This document shows, piece by piece, positions 16,722 to 25,545 of a DNA stretch of 28,711 bases. The DNA lies in the NCBI GenBank assembly GCA_002403175.1, contig DHHG01000231.1, positions 1-28,711 of the forward strand, written 5' to 3'. The translations under genes and the position numbers were made by a program. The notes under the pieces are model-generated. The model saw only the letters and a program-made list of their open reading frames with translations, was not told where the DNA came from and ran no database searches. The first letter of the stretch is position 1, and each line of letters opens with the position of its first letter. The stretch is from Syntrophaceae bacterium UBA4778. GTDB taxonomy: Bacteria > Desulfobacterota > Syntrophia > Syntrophales > UBA4778.

Positions 16722-18638
16722 TTATTTCATATTATTGTAAAGATCCCTGGCTTCGGAATTTGGAAACAGACAGTTTGTCTCCAGTAATGAGGCGAAAGAA
16801 TCTCCCGTTTGCTCTCCGGTATATGGAGGCGCTCGCCTGTAACGATTCCTGGCCATCAGCATTTGCAGATGTGCAATAATGCGGGGCGGATCGGATTCTT
16901 CAGGAATCACGAACAGTCCCGCCCTCCGGGCCCTTTCCCCAGTCTGAATCCTGCTGAAGCATATGGAAACCGGTATGGCCAAAACGAGCCAGAAAAGCGC
17001 AGGGGCATACCACCAGAAAAAGAGATCTGCGTTTAAAAGGATGGTTGAACCCGCTAATAGTCCCAGGAATGTCTGACCTCCATGAAACGTTAAGGCCTCC
17101 TTCAATCGGGTATTTCCTTTAGCGTGTCTTTCCCATTTTATTTTAATTCCCATTAGACAAGAAATAAGATTGCGAGTCTTTATCACGATCAATATCGGCG
17201 CGATTATGAATGAAAATATTGTCTCCAAAAGCACACTAAGACATGCTTTTCCCCCCCCACCGAAATGTCTCAAACGATCCGGTCCCCTTAAATGCCAGAT
17301 CATTCCCAAAACCCGGGGCAGTAGAAACATCAGGCAGGTGAAGGATGTCAAAAAAACCATAGCCGGTTCACCTGAAAAAAAGGCCCTGTGCACGGATAGT
17401 GCGTTGCCCAGATTATTTAAAAATATATCCATACCGACTGCAAGTATCAGGAGAATGAGAAGAGGTGAACAGAGGTAAGACATGATCCCCGACAGGAGAT
17501 GGAAACGGCTGATCGGATGCAATCGAGACATGCCCAAAAAGCGCGTATGTTGCAGATTTCCCTTGCACCACCTCAAATCCCGCTGGGCGTAGGCTACGAT
17601 ATTTTGAGGGATTTCTTCGTAGCTTCCGTTCAGATCGTATGCCAGCCATACTCCCCACCCTGCTGCCCGGAGCAATGCAGCTTCCACAAAATCATGGCTC
17701 CAGAGTTCGCCTCCAAATGGCTCTTTACCGGGCAGTCTCGGCAATTCGCAATGTTTCATATACGGTTCTATTCGGAGAATGGCATTGTGCCCCCAGTAAT
17801 TTCCCGAACCCGATTGCCAGAAATTCAAACCGGCCATTATAATTGGACCATACATGCGGCAGGCGAATTGCTGAATTCTTGCAAACAGGGTCAGCTGATT
17901 GACGGGGTACGGGGGGACCTGTACGAGAGCTACCCTGGGATTCCGCTCCATGACGGCGACCATTTTAATCATGGTGTCTCCTGTCATGATGCTGTCCGCG
18001 TCGAGAATGATCATGTATTTGTAATTTTTTCCCCACCGGGTGCAGAAATCTCTTATATTTCCAACTTTCCTGTTATGATTGTGTTCACGGTTGCGATAGA
18101 AGAAATGGAATTTACCGGCGGTTTTCAATTTCATTATTTCCGCCCATTCCTTTTCTTCGGAGCGGATTTGTGGATCGCTGGTATCGCTGAGCACGAAGAA
18201 ATCGAAGAAAGAATGCATACCGGTTTCCAGTAAGGACTCCAGCATGGTTTCTATTCCGGCAAAAACGCGTTGCGTGTTCTCGTTGCGGATCGGCATGATC
18301 AGAGCAGTGCGGGAGGAGATTAACCACGGGCCTTTTTTAACGGACCGGGAGATGGCCAGAGAATCCGTGCCGGATAAGTAGGTAAAGAAACCGATTACGG
18401 CAGTCCAGAAATAAAAGGAAATCCAGAAAAAAAGGACAGTGAAAAGGGCATAAATAAAATAGTTTAGAAATCCTGCTTCCGTATGGCGGAGAATTCCTGT
18501 CATGTAAAGAGCGCCGAGATTCGTGCTCGCGATTGCGACGAGAAACCAAAGCCGCCTTTTATTCGGTCCGAGTAATTTCATTTCCATAGGAATGTCCATG
18601 TCTCGCTCAATACATCCTTCCCGGATCTCAGAAAGCAC
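16722..18638 (-). CDS. opgH: Glucans biosynthesis glucosyltransferase H
   Basis: An inner-membrane family 2 glucosyltransferase that builds the beta-1,2 glucan backbone of osmoregulated periplasmic glucans from UDP-glucose. Two TM helices (about 30-50 and 58-88) precede the catalytic domain, which shows ILDADS (Asp213/Asp215), WSHDFVEA near 313-320 and QRDLRW at 352-357, the QxxRW motif. Several TM helices follow. At 638 residues it is much shorter than E. coli OpgH (847): the long N-terminal cytoplasmic region is reduced to about 28 residues. The frame overlaps opgG by 61 bases from this start; starts at 18599 or 18587 would overlap by 22 or 10 bases and may be the true ones. Confidence 0.88.
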   Translation of the reverse strand: MLSEIREGCIERDMDIPMEMKLLGPNKRRLWFLVAIASTNLGALYMTGILRHTEAGFLNYFIYALFTVLFFWISFYFWTAVIGFFTYLSGTDSLAISRSVKKGPWLISSRTALIMPIRNENTQRVFAGIETMLESLLETGMHSFFDFFVLSDTSDPQIRSEEKEWAEIMKLKTAGKFHFFYRNREHNHNRKVGNIRDFCTRWGKNYKYMIILDADSIMTGDTMIKMVAVMERNPRVALVQVPPYPVNQLTLFARIQQFACRMYGPIIMAGLNFWQSGSGNYWGHNAILRIEPYMKHCELPRLPGKEPFGGELWSHDFVEAALLRAAGWGVWLAYDLNGSYEEIPQNIVAYAQRDLRWCKGNLQHTRFLGMSRLHPISRFHLLSGIMSYLCSPLLILLILAVGMDIFLNNLGNALSVHRAFFSGEPAMVFLTSFTCLMFLLPRVLGMIWHLRGPDRLRHFGGGGKACLSVLLETIFSFIIAPILIVIKTRNLISCLMGIKIKWERHAKGNTRLKEALTFHGGQTFLGLLAGSTILLNADLFFWWYAPALFWLVLAIPVSICFSRIQTGERARRAGLFVIPEESDPPRIIAHLQMLMARNRYRRAPPYTGEQTGDSFASLLETNCLFPNSEARDLYNNMK

Positions 18639-20182
18639 CGCATTTCGACAGCGTCGTCCTTTTGATCTTTCCTATCGGAGAGTAACTCAAATGAGACGCG
18701 GACGGTGCCTGCATATTCATTTTTTTGGACAACACTGTTCCTGATCTGTCCGGAAGATGCTGAGATTACCGCTTCAATCGGATTTTCTGCTGACTTCCGG
18801 AAGTCGTACTGAAGGGCATCTCCGGAAAATTCAATCACGAACAATCTTATGACGGGATTTCCTTTCTGATTGGATTCCTGATAAATTCCGCCCCGGCCCG
18901 TGCGCGTTGAAATAACCTTGGCTGCCGGGGGAAGTCCCGGCTTTTCTAGGAATAAGTGGAGTTTGTAATCGTACTGTAAATGATCACCGGCCCGTATCGG
19001 TTTTTGTGGTACCCAGAATGCTACAATATTGTCATTAAGCTCCGTGCTTGAAGGAATTTGAACCAGGTGAACCGTACCTGGGCCCCAGTCGGAAATAGGC
19101 TCGACCCAGGCGCTGGGGCGTTTGTGATATTCCGCTTCCAGGTCCTGATAATGATCAAAAACACGGTCTCTTTGAAATAGTCCGAACCCCTTGGAAAGGT
19201 TATCATGGAAAGAGTTTTCCGTAACCGAGTCTGGATTTAAAAGCGGACGCCACAGCCATTCTCCGCTGCCTGCGGCCATCAGGAGACCGTCGGAATCGTG
19301 AATTTCCGGTCTGTAATCATCTGAACATGAATTGCGGCATTCGCCTGAAAAAAACATGCTGGTCAGGGGCGCTATTCCGAGTTTTGTGATTTCCTTGCGC
19401 GCAAAGAGAGCTGCTTTGATCTCAATTACAGCAGTACTGCCCGGATGAACTGTAAAACGATAGGCGCCCGTGATACTCGGGCCATCCAGAAGGGCATAAA
19501 TCCTGATAAAAGCGTCATTTTTCTCCGGCCGCTCAATCCAGTATTCCCGGAAAAAAGGAAATTCTTCCGGACAAGGCGAACCGGTATTGATTGCCAGCCC
19601 ACGTGCAGACAATCCGTAGGTCTGATCCCGCCCTACGGCCCTGAAATAGCTTGCTCCGAGGAAAACTGCTATTTCCCTCGGTTCCTGTCCATAAAGAGGA
19701 TAGAAAAGCTGAAATCCTGCAAAGCCCGGGTTGCGTTCGCTCGCCATCGATTTGGGAGGGAGATCGGCAAGATGTTTTATTCTTCCAAAATCGAAAAGAT
19801 CCGGAGAGTACGTGACGGGTTTGATTTGATCACCCTCCACGATATTTACGGAAACTTTCCTGCAAAAGTAGAGGCCTCTATGGAAGAGGCGGATAGAAAA
19901 GGGGATATCTTCATTGCGCCAAATGGTTCTTTCAGGCCGGAATCGGATATCTCTGTATTCATCATAACTGAGATTCTGAACGAAAGAAGGAAGAGGAACA
20001 TCGGCATCGATAAAGGGTTTGCTGGCGAGATTTTCGGCACGTCCTATGACCTTTGCGTACATGTCCTTAGATTTTACTTTTTCGCTTGCCCCAGGTAAAT
20101 CTGCCCTGGCGGAATAAAAAAGACCTGAAGCAAACAGGCCGAGCAATAGCATAATTGCGGATTTCAGGGAAAAGGATTGCAT
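18578..20182 (-). CDS. opgG: Periplasmic glucans biosynthesis protein G
   Basis: A 534-residue protein with a signal peptide (about 1-28, cleavage near ARADL) and the whole MdoG/OpgG domain: YDEYRDIRFRPERTIW near 75-90, FQLFYPLYG, the EYWIERP segment and DWGPGTVHLVQIPS near 365. OpgG acts in the periplasm on glucan backbones and is needed for branching or release; recent work on the family points to glucanase activity. It is upstream of and overlaps opgH, the same gene order as in E. coli. The 175-base gap to the kinase gene upstream shows no clear promoter or terminator. Confidence 0.9.
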   Translation of the reverse strand: MQSFSLKSAIMLLLGLFASGLFYSARADLPGASEKVKSKDMYAKVIGRAENLASKPFIDADVPLPSFVQNLSYDEYRDIRFRPERTIWRNEDIPFSIRLFHRGLYFCRKVSVNIVEGDQIKPVTYSPDLFDFGRIKHLADLPPKSMASERNPGFAGFQLFYPLYGQEPREIAVFLGASYFRAVGRDQTYGLSARGLAINTGSPCPEEFPFFREYWIERPEKNDAFIRIYALLDGPSITGAYRFTVHPGSTAVIEIKAALFARKEITKLGIAPLTSMFFSGECRNSCSDDYRPEIHDSDGLLMAAGSGEWLWRPLLNPDSVTENSFHDNLSKGFGLFQRDRVFDHYQDLEAEYHKRPSAWVEPISDWGPGTVHLVQIPSSTELNDNIVAFWVPQKPIRAGDHLQYDYKLHLFLEKPGLPPAAKVISTRTGRGGIYQESNQKGNPVIRLFVIEFSGDALQYDFRKSAENPIEAVISASSGQIRNSVVQKNEYAGTVRVSFELLSDRKDQKDDAVEMRCFLRSGKDVLSETWTFLWK

Positions 20183-20358
20183 GACTCTCTCGAGGAAGTA
20201 AATTCGGAGAAGCAGGAATTATTCTCTTTTTTTAACATGAAAGAGGATGCGAAAAAAATGGGGGCGAACCTTATTTGGTAATTCGAAAATCCTGAGGCAC
20301 ACAATTGTCCTCGGAATTCAAGATGTGAAAAAGGGATCAGAAAAGGTTCATTAGAATC

Positions 20359-22218
20359 TTATACGGAAATAATTACTTCAATTTCAGTTCCTTTCCCGGG
20401 AACGCCTTTGATCTGGAACTTCCCTCCAAGCAGTAAGATGCGCTCGCGCATTCCGAGTAGTCCGAGTGATTTTTTATCTGAAATTGCTTCTTCGGATATT
20501 CCCTTGCCGTTATCTTTTACCCTCATTGTTAGAAACTGTTCGGTTTCTTTATTGAGTTCGATTGAAACCTCTGTCGCCTCAGAATGCCTCATTACATTGG
20601 TCAAGGCCTCCTGGAAAATACGGAACAGGGTTGTTCGGATCTTGGGATCAAAATCCTTGCCGTCCAGATTGGATCCTATTCTGTATTTTATGCCGGTCCT
20701 GATATAAAAAGACTGCAATTGCCATTCGATCGCAGACAGGAGGCCGAAGTCGTCCAGAATGCCGGGACGTAACTGAGAAGATACATCTCTGATCAATTGG
20801 ATATTATTATCAATCAATCGCATCATGGAATTAGTTTTTTCGAGGAGATCTTTCTGGTCTTCATGCAGTTTTCTGGAGAAAAAAGAGAGATCCATTTTTA
20901 AACACGTCAGTGCCTGGCCGAATTCGTCGTGAATTTCCCTGGCAATGACTTTCCTCTCTTCCTCTCTGATATCTTCCAGTCGGGCCGCCAAGGCGCGTAG
21001 CTGCTCACGGGATTCTTCCAGTTCCTTTTCGGTTTCCCGCCTTTCTTCATCCAGAAAATCTCGTTGCAACTTGGAAAACAGAATTGGAGCGATATATGCG
21101 GCAAAATTTTCCAAACGGTTCCGGTCGGCTTCCGTGTAATCAACTGCCTTATCGCCAACTCCCAGAAAACCGATCAGTTTCTCGCTATGAACAATAGGTG
21201 TAAGCATCGCTCGCTTTACACGCATACCCCCTTTCGCCAATTTGAAAGGATCATTGCTGTAAAAGGATTCCTTTTTTAACAAAGCGCATTCCCAGGCCGA
21301 ATCACGCCAGGGATGACCGGGAAATTTTAAATCCGGAAAGCTTTTCCCAGCCCAGCATGCCGCCGGAACGACAAAGATATCTACCTTTCGATCGAGATAG
21401 GAAAAAATGCCATGGGCGCTGGCCATTGCTTCCTGAATGATCTTCAGTACATCCACATAAACCTTTTCTCCTTTACTCTCGTTTTCCAGAAAAAGTTCAG
21501 CAATTCTGTTTCGAAAAGTTAATTCCTGCTCTGAGTTTCGCAATGCCGCCTCCATCCGCTTCCGTTCTTTTATTTCCTCTCTTAACTGTACATTGCGGAC
21601 CAGGAGTTCGATCGTACGCTCTCTAAAATTAGTCTCAAGTTGATCGAGTGTTTTCTTCAGGGAGGTTTCCAGATCTTTTTTTTCTGATACATCGAAAACA
21701 GCCGAGCGCATTTGCAGTATGCTTGCAGTAGCATCCCATTCAGCAAGACTCTCAAATCGTGCGTGGGAGCAAGTACCATTCTTGTTGATCAGTTTGAGTT
21801 GACAGATCTCCTTGTTAATGCCGGGAACGGAGGGTTGATTGAAGATTTTAGCCTGATGTAATCTGAATTTATTTTGATCCTCTTCGGAAATATACTGAAG
21901 GATGGATTTGCCGATCAGTTCAGAACGTTCGGTTTGCAACAAAGCGGCACCCATGAGATTACATCCAATGATAATCCCGGTCCGGTCAAAGGTGAAAAAA
22001 CAGGTTGGGGAGAAATCGCAGAAATCCATATACCCGTTGCGGGGGCATTCAAATACCATTGAATGAAAATAGTTATCTTGCTCTGCTCTCTTTTTGAGAT
22101 GAACAGGAGAAAATTGAAGAGAGAGAAAATTTCGCTCTGCTCCTGATTTAGAGTAATCCTTGATTGTCAAAAGATGAGTAGAATGCAGCCGGCCAGTACA
22201 GGAAACATTTCTTTTCAT
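20359..22218 (-). CDS. PAS-GAF histidine kinase of the NarX/UhpB-like HisKA_3 class
   Basis: A 619-residue kinase with no obvious membrane segment, so it is likely cytoplasmic. A PAS domain lies at about 65-180, a coiled coil at 180-235, GAF at about 240-385, HisKA_3 at about 415-485 with His430 (REIHDEFGQALT), and a HATPase at about 520-619 with the N-box (EALTNVMRH), DNGKGI and GLLGMRERI. Kinases of this class normally pair with NarL-type regulators, but no such regulator is next to it, so it is an orphan here. It has a strong GGAGGAG ribosome site. The N-terminal 60 residues match no domain I recognise. Confidence 0.88.
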   Translation of the reverse strand: MKRNVSCTGRLHSTHLLTIKDYSKSGAERNFLSLQFSPVHLKKRAEQDNYFHSMVFECPRNGYMDFCDFSPTCFFTFDRTGIIIGCNLMGAALLQTERSELIGKSILQYISEEDQNKFRLHQAKIFNQPSVPGINKEICQLKLINKNGTCSHARFESLAEWDATASILQMRSAVFDVSEKKDLETSLKKTLDQLETNFRERTIELLVRNVQLREEIKERKRMEAALRNSEQELTFRNRIAELFLENESKGEKVYVDVLKIIQEAMASAHGIFSYLDRKVDIFVVPAACWAGKSFPDLKFPGHPWRDSAWECALLKKESFYSNDPFKLAKGGMRVKRAMLTPIVHSEKLIGFLGVGDKAVDYTEADRNRLENFAAYIAPILFSKLQRDFLDEERRETEKELEESREQLRALAARLEDIREEERKVIAREIHDEFGQALTCLKMDLSFFSRKLHEDQKDLLEKTNSMMRLIDNNIQLIRDVSSQLRPGILDDFGLLSAIEWQLQSFYIRTGIKYRIGSNLDGKDFDPKIRTTLFRIFQEALTNVMRHSEATEVSIELNKETEQFLTMRVKDNGKGISEEAISDKKSLGLLGMRERILLLGGKFQIKGVPGKGTEIEVIISV

Positions 22219-22499
22219 GCGCTCCTCCGAACGATGCCATACGCAAAATTGGAGAATTTTAAATAAAAAATATTTAAAAGATTGCTAGATAATCCGCAAT
22301 CGCCGCAAGGAGAATGAGCCTGATAATCTCTCCCTTCGGGTGTCCTGAAGGTTTGAAAAGGTATACTGTTTGATTAAAATGAGATGGGATTGTAGCACGA
22401 TTGCTTTGGAATGCAACAAAAAATGTGGCTTTCCAAAGCTTTCTCATCTATTTAATAGATCGATTTTTATCTATATTCACCGCTTACCGATTGGTGCAG
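22219..22499. other. Intergenic region upstream of the PAS-GAF kinase gene
   Basis: These 281 bases are AT-rich near the kinase start. They hold a 9-bp inverted repeat (GCTTTGGAA at 22403-22411, TTCCAAAGC at 22431-22439) with a 19-base loop. Neither strand shows a T-run right after it, so it is not a standard terminator. I see no clear promoter. Confidence 0.4.
22403..22439. repeat. Perfect 9-bp inverted repeat
   Basis: GCTTTGGAA and TTCCAAAGC flank 19 bases that include an A6 run. It could be a hairpin in the DUF169 transcript or a binding site for a dimeric regulator. Confidence 0.55.
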
Positions 22500-23270
22500 T
22501 CAATTCTTGTCTTCTCCACTCTGTCGAATCCTCTTTAAAACCTGTTTCCAGGAATTCGTAATTAAGAAGCTCTCCTTCATGTTCTCGACCATGCCGGAAA
22601 ACTTGTTTATCGGAACGGCAAATGTGAGGCTATCCCCCGGTACGAAAGGACGAGCGGATACATCGAACATTCCGAGAATTCCTTTCGGCTTTGCCTTCTC
22701 CGATTCGAGATATGGATACATGACAATAGTGGCGCATCCTGCCCCGAAGGGGGCGATAACTGTTTGTAGATCGCTTTCATCATAACCGCAAAGTGTGAAA
22801 AGCCCGGAGAGGACATCCGGTTTTGCGAAGAAAATGACAACCTCCGGATGATCATTGGCTGTTAACAAATCCCATCTTTTAAAGAGAATTGATTTCTTGG
22901 GGGCCCTAAATTCAGGCATTTTCGCTATGAAATCCCTGACGAGGTCCGGCGATTTTTTATAGCGTTCGCCTTCGAATTCTCCCGGAATTCCGCAGGAAAG
23001 GAAGTACTCGAAATTCGGCGGAAGCACGATTGGAAAACCGGCGTATTTCTTTCCTCCAAAGCAGCCGATCCCTTCAGTGTTCAGGAGGAGAGGAGAGCCC
23101 CGGCGGGCGCGATTCAGATCAGATAGGATACAACGGTGTGCGGTACGGCTCTCCGGGATGATTCTTTCGGTCGGCTCTTCATCTGAGTAATAAAATGTGA
23201 GGGGTAACTCCGCTCCGGTGAAGTACTTTTCCCAGAGGGATAAAAAACGATCTCTGAATCCTAAGTCCAT
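22500..23270 (-). CDS. DUF169 family protein
   Basis: A 256-residue soluble protein starting behind an AGGAGG site at 23276-23281. The pattern is that of DUF169: an early PLTFYYSDEEP segment, HRCILSDLNRARRG near 45, GIGCFGGKKYAGF near 68, a central VVIFFAKPDVLSGLF, GCATIVMYPYLES and the C-terminal FDVSARPFVPGDSLTFAVP. Conserved Cys residues (for example in HRCILSD and GIGCFGG) are typical and suggest metal or cofactor binding, but the function of the family is unknown. It is common in anaerobes and archaea. It stands alone, flanked by non-coding stretches on both sides. Confidence 0.82.
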   Translation of the reverse strand: MDLGFRDRFLSLWEKYFTGAELPLTFYYSDEEPTERIIPESRTAHRCILSDLNRARRGSPLLLNTEGIGCFGGKKYAGFPIVLPPNFEYFLSCGIPGEFEGERYKKSPDLVRDFIAKMPEFRAPKKSILFKRWDLLTANDHPEVVIFFAKPDVLSGLFTLCGYDESDLQTVIAPFGAGCATIVMYPYLESEKAKPKGILGMFDVSARPFVPGDSLTFAVPINKFSGMVENMKESFLITNSWKQVLKRIRQSGEDKN

Positions 23271-23615
23271 GACAACCTCCTGATACGATTATGGTTGAAT
23301 CCGACAGCGAGCGCATTCCTCGCAGCTTGCTGCGGGGTAAGCGAGCGAATCATGTTTTAAGGATCGGAGTTTCGCCGGAGATTGCTCCGGTGAGTCTTTA
23401 ATTGATATTGATAACAGTCATCTGAGGGGTTTGGAATAAGCTATCTTATCCTCCGGTACAAAAAAGCTGAACAGCTTGATAATAGATCTTTGACTAAGTT
23501 CCAAATTAGTTTAGGTCAAATCGCCGCGTCCTTCCAGCAGAAGCCGATTCTTCCCGATCGTCACTCGTTACCGTCACTTTGTCACTGTGGCGCAGCCGAT
23601 ATTCACCGATTTGCA
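23271..23615. other. Non-coding region with REP-like hairpins
   Basis: These 345 bases lie between the end of the efflux operon and the DUF169 gene. They contain two 8-bp stem hairpins (23318-23337 and 23373-23392), and a GTCAC-rich stretch near 23561-23587. No coding frame in it looks real, and neither hairpin is followed by a T-run. Confidence 0.5.
23306..23392. repeat. Pair of REP-like palindromic units
   Basis: The first hairpin pairs CCTCGCAG (23318-23325) with CTGCGGGG (23330-23337) around a CTTG loop and is bracketed by direct repeats AGCGAGCG at 23306-23313 and 23340-23347. The second pairs CGCCGGAG (23373-23380) with CTCCGGTG (23385-23392) around ATTG. Short GC stems with four-base loops in an intergenic gap are typical of REP elements. 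Confidence 0.5.
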
Positions 23616-24845
23616 TTATTCATATCTTAGCGCATCAATAGGATTCAGCAAAGAGGCTTTATAAGCAGGATAGAACCCGAAGAAGATTCCAACCAATCCG
23701 GAAAAACCGAAGGCAAGTAAGATGGAAAAAGGGGAGATAATGGTCGGCCATTCCGAAATGCTGGATAAAATCTGAGATCCCGTTAAACCGAGTATAATTC
23801 CGATGATGCCTCCTATCAAAGATAATGTAAGCGCCTCGATAATAAACTGAAGGCGGATATCCCATGCTTTTGCGCCCACGGCCAGTCGAATTCCGATTTC
23901 CCGGGTACGCTCTGTTACGGAGACCAGCATGATATTCATAATACCGATTCCGCCAACAAGAAGGGAAACAGAGGCAATCGCGCCCAGCAACAGAGTCATC
24001 ACCTTAGCGGATTCCTCTGCGGCCTGCATCATCTGAGTCAGATTTCGGGTACTGAAATCGTTTTCCTGCTTCGGTCCGATATGATGGCGTTGCCTAAGCA
24101 AATCCTTTACCTGTCCTTCCGCATCATCCAAGTATTCCGGTCCTTTTGCCTGGATCATGATGCTGCGTACCATTCCGGGGAAAGCTGTCCCAAAGAGCTT
24201 CTTCTGGGCGGTGGTTACAGGAATGAAAATCGTATCATCCTGATCCTGGCCGTTTGGGGACTGTCCTTTGGATTCAAGAAGCCCGATCACAAGGAAGGGG
24301 GCGTTCTTGATTCTGACGATCTGTCCAATGGGGTCCATGTCGCCGAAGAGGTTGTCCACAACGGTTTTTCCGAGAAGACAAACCTTAGCGGCACTGCGGA
24401 CATCCTGATCGGTGAAGGCTCTTCCCGAGCTGAGGGACCAGTCTCGGACGATGAGCATATCCGGAGTTGTGCCCATCACGCCTGTCGACCAGTTCTGATT
24501 CCCATAGATGACCTGAGCGACCCCGTTCAGGACGGGAGCAGCATTGGCGACAGCCGGGCACTCTTTCTCTATCGCTTCGGCATCGTAAGTCGTCAGGGTC
24601 GACTGTGTACCGGACCCCATCCTGACCCCACCGGAAGTCGTGCTTCCGGGGAGAACGATAATGAGATTGCTTCCCATGCTCGATATCTGATTCTTTATCC
24701 GTTCGCTCGCCCCGTTGCCGATTGCGAGCATCGCAATCACGGATCCCACCCCGATAATAATCCCGAGCATGGTCAGAGAAGAGCGCATCTTGTTGACGCG
24801 CAGGGCCCGAAAGGATATTTTGAAAGTTGAAGGAATATTGATCAT
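23616..24845 (-). CDS. MacB-type ABC transporter permease
   Basis: A 409-residue inner-membrane protein of the MacB/FtsX class. TM1 is near 20-43 (SLTMLGIIIGVGSVIAMLAIG), followed by a large periplasmic domain of about 230 residues. Three TM helices sit near 283-305, 325-352 and 368-395, including the SVSLLVGGIGIMNIMLVSVTERTREIGIRLAVGA stretch that marks the family. The ATPase is a separate gene here, whereas E. coli MacB has it fused. The start overlaps the ATPase stop as ATGA. With the fusion protein and TolC it should form a tripartite pump; the substrate (macrolide, peptide, lipid or siderophore) cannot be read. Confidence 0.9.
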   Translation of the reverse strand: MINIPSTFKISFRALRVNKMRSSLTMLGIIIGVGSVIAMLAIGNGASERIKNQISSMGSNLIIVLPGSTTSGGVRMGSGTQSTLTTYDAEAIEKECPAVANAAPVLNGVAQVIYGNQNWSTGVMGTTPDMLIVRDWSLSSGRAFTDQDVRSAAKVCLLGKTVVDNLFGDMDPIGQIVRIKNAPFLVIGLLESKGQSPNGQDQDDTIFIPVTTAQKKLFGTAFPGMVRSIMIQAKGPEYLDDAEGQVKDLLRQRHHIGPKQENDFSTRNLTQMMQAAEESAKVMTLLLGAIASVSLLVGGIGIMNIMLVSVTERTREIGIRLAVGAKAWDIRLQFIIEALTLSLIGGIIGIILGLTGSQILSSISEWPTIISPFSILLAFGFSGLVGIFFGFYPAYKASLLNPIDALRYE

Positions 24846-25534
24846 AACTTCTTAACCTGCTCATCGCTGATTACACGACCATCCTTGAATCGGATGATTC
24901 TCTTGCCGAACTCGGCTATATCGGGTTCATGGGTGACCAGGACAATGGAGATTCTTGAATTGTTGTTCAGTCTTACCAGTAAATCCATAATTTCGATGCT
25001 GGTCTTTGTATCCAGATTTCCGGTTGGCTCATCGGCAAGGATTAAAGGGGCATCATTCACAAGCGCACGAGCAATGGCGACACGCTGCTGCTGACCACCG
25101 GAAAGCTGATTCGGGTGGTGATGTTCTCTTCCTTCCAAACCCAGCAATTTGAGCGCATTCTGAGCCCGTTCTTTTCGTTGCTGCGGAGGGACATTTTTAT
25201 ACAGCATCGGGAGTTCCACGTTTTCGATCGCTGATGTCCGCGGGAGCAAATTGAAGCCCTGGAAAACAAAACCGATCTTTGCATTCCTGATCTCCGCGAG
25301 CTGATCCCGGTTGAGTGTGCCGATATCCGTTCCATCCAGCAGGTATTGCCCACTCGTCGGTTCATCCAGGCACCCGAGCACATTCATAAAGGTCGACTTG
25401 CCCGATCCGGACGGACCCATGATCGATACAAACTCTCCTTGATCAATAGAGACGTGCACGTCGTTCAGGGCGTGAACCTTGCTTTCACCCAGATCGTAAG
25501 TTTTGTTGAGGCCTTTGGTTTCAATCAACGCCAT
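24842..25534 (-). CDS. ABC transporter ATPase of the MacB/LolD class
   Basis: A 230-residue ATPase with Walker A GPSGSGKST at 40-48, the Q-loop near 92, signature LSGGQ at 144-148, Walker B LILADE at 164-169 and the H-loop His202. The LNDVHVSIDQGEFVSIMG and ARALVNDAPLILADEPTGNLD stretches are those of the lipoprotein/macrolide export group. It powers the adjacent permease as a homodimer on the cytoplasmic side. It starts 11 bases after the fusion-protein gene and overlaps the permease start by four bases. Confidence 0.93.
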   Translation of the reverse strand: MALIETKGLNKTYDLGESKVHALNDVHVSIDQGEFVSIMGPSGSGKSTFMNVLGCLDEPTSGQYLLDGTDIGTLNRDQLAEIRNAKIGFVFQGFNLLPRTSAIENVELPMLYKNVPPQQRKERAQNALKLLGLEGREHHHPNQLSGGQQQRVAIARALVNDAPLILADEPTGNLDTKTSIEIMDLLVRLNNNSRISIVLVTHEPDIAEFGKRIIRFKDGRVISDEQVKKL

Positions 25535-25545
25535 TGTAAATGCTG

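Noticed and set aside
17499..18233. 244-codon open frame on the plus strand
   Set aside because: It lies wholly antisense to opgH, whose catalytic motifs are clear, and its translation shows no domain or ribosome site.
19445..20098. 217-codon open frame on the plus strand
   Set aside because: It is the complement of opgG, which has a signal peptide and full family motifs.
23318..23337. Rho-independent terminator for the efflux operon
   Set aside because: The stem is good but neither strand has a T-run after it, and it lies about 280 bases beyond the stop codon.
24081..24830. 249-codon open frame on the plus strand
   Set aside because: It is antisense to the MacB permease gene and has no recognisable domain; the length reflects codon bias of the real gene.
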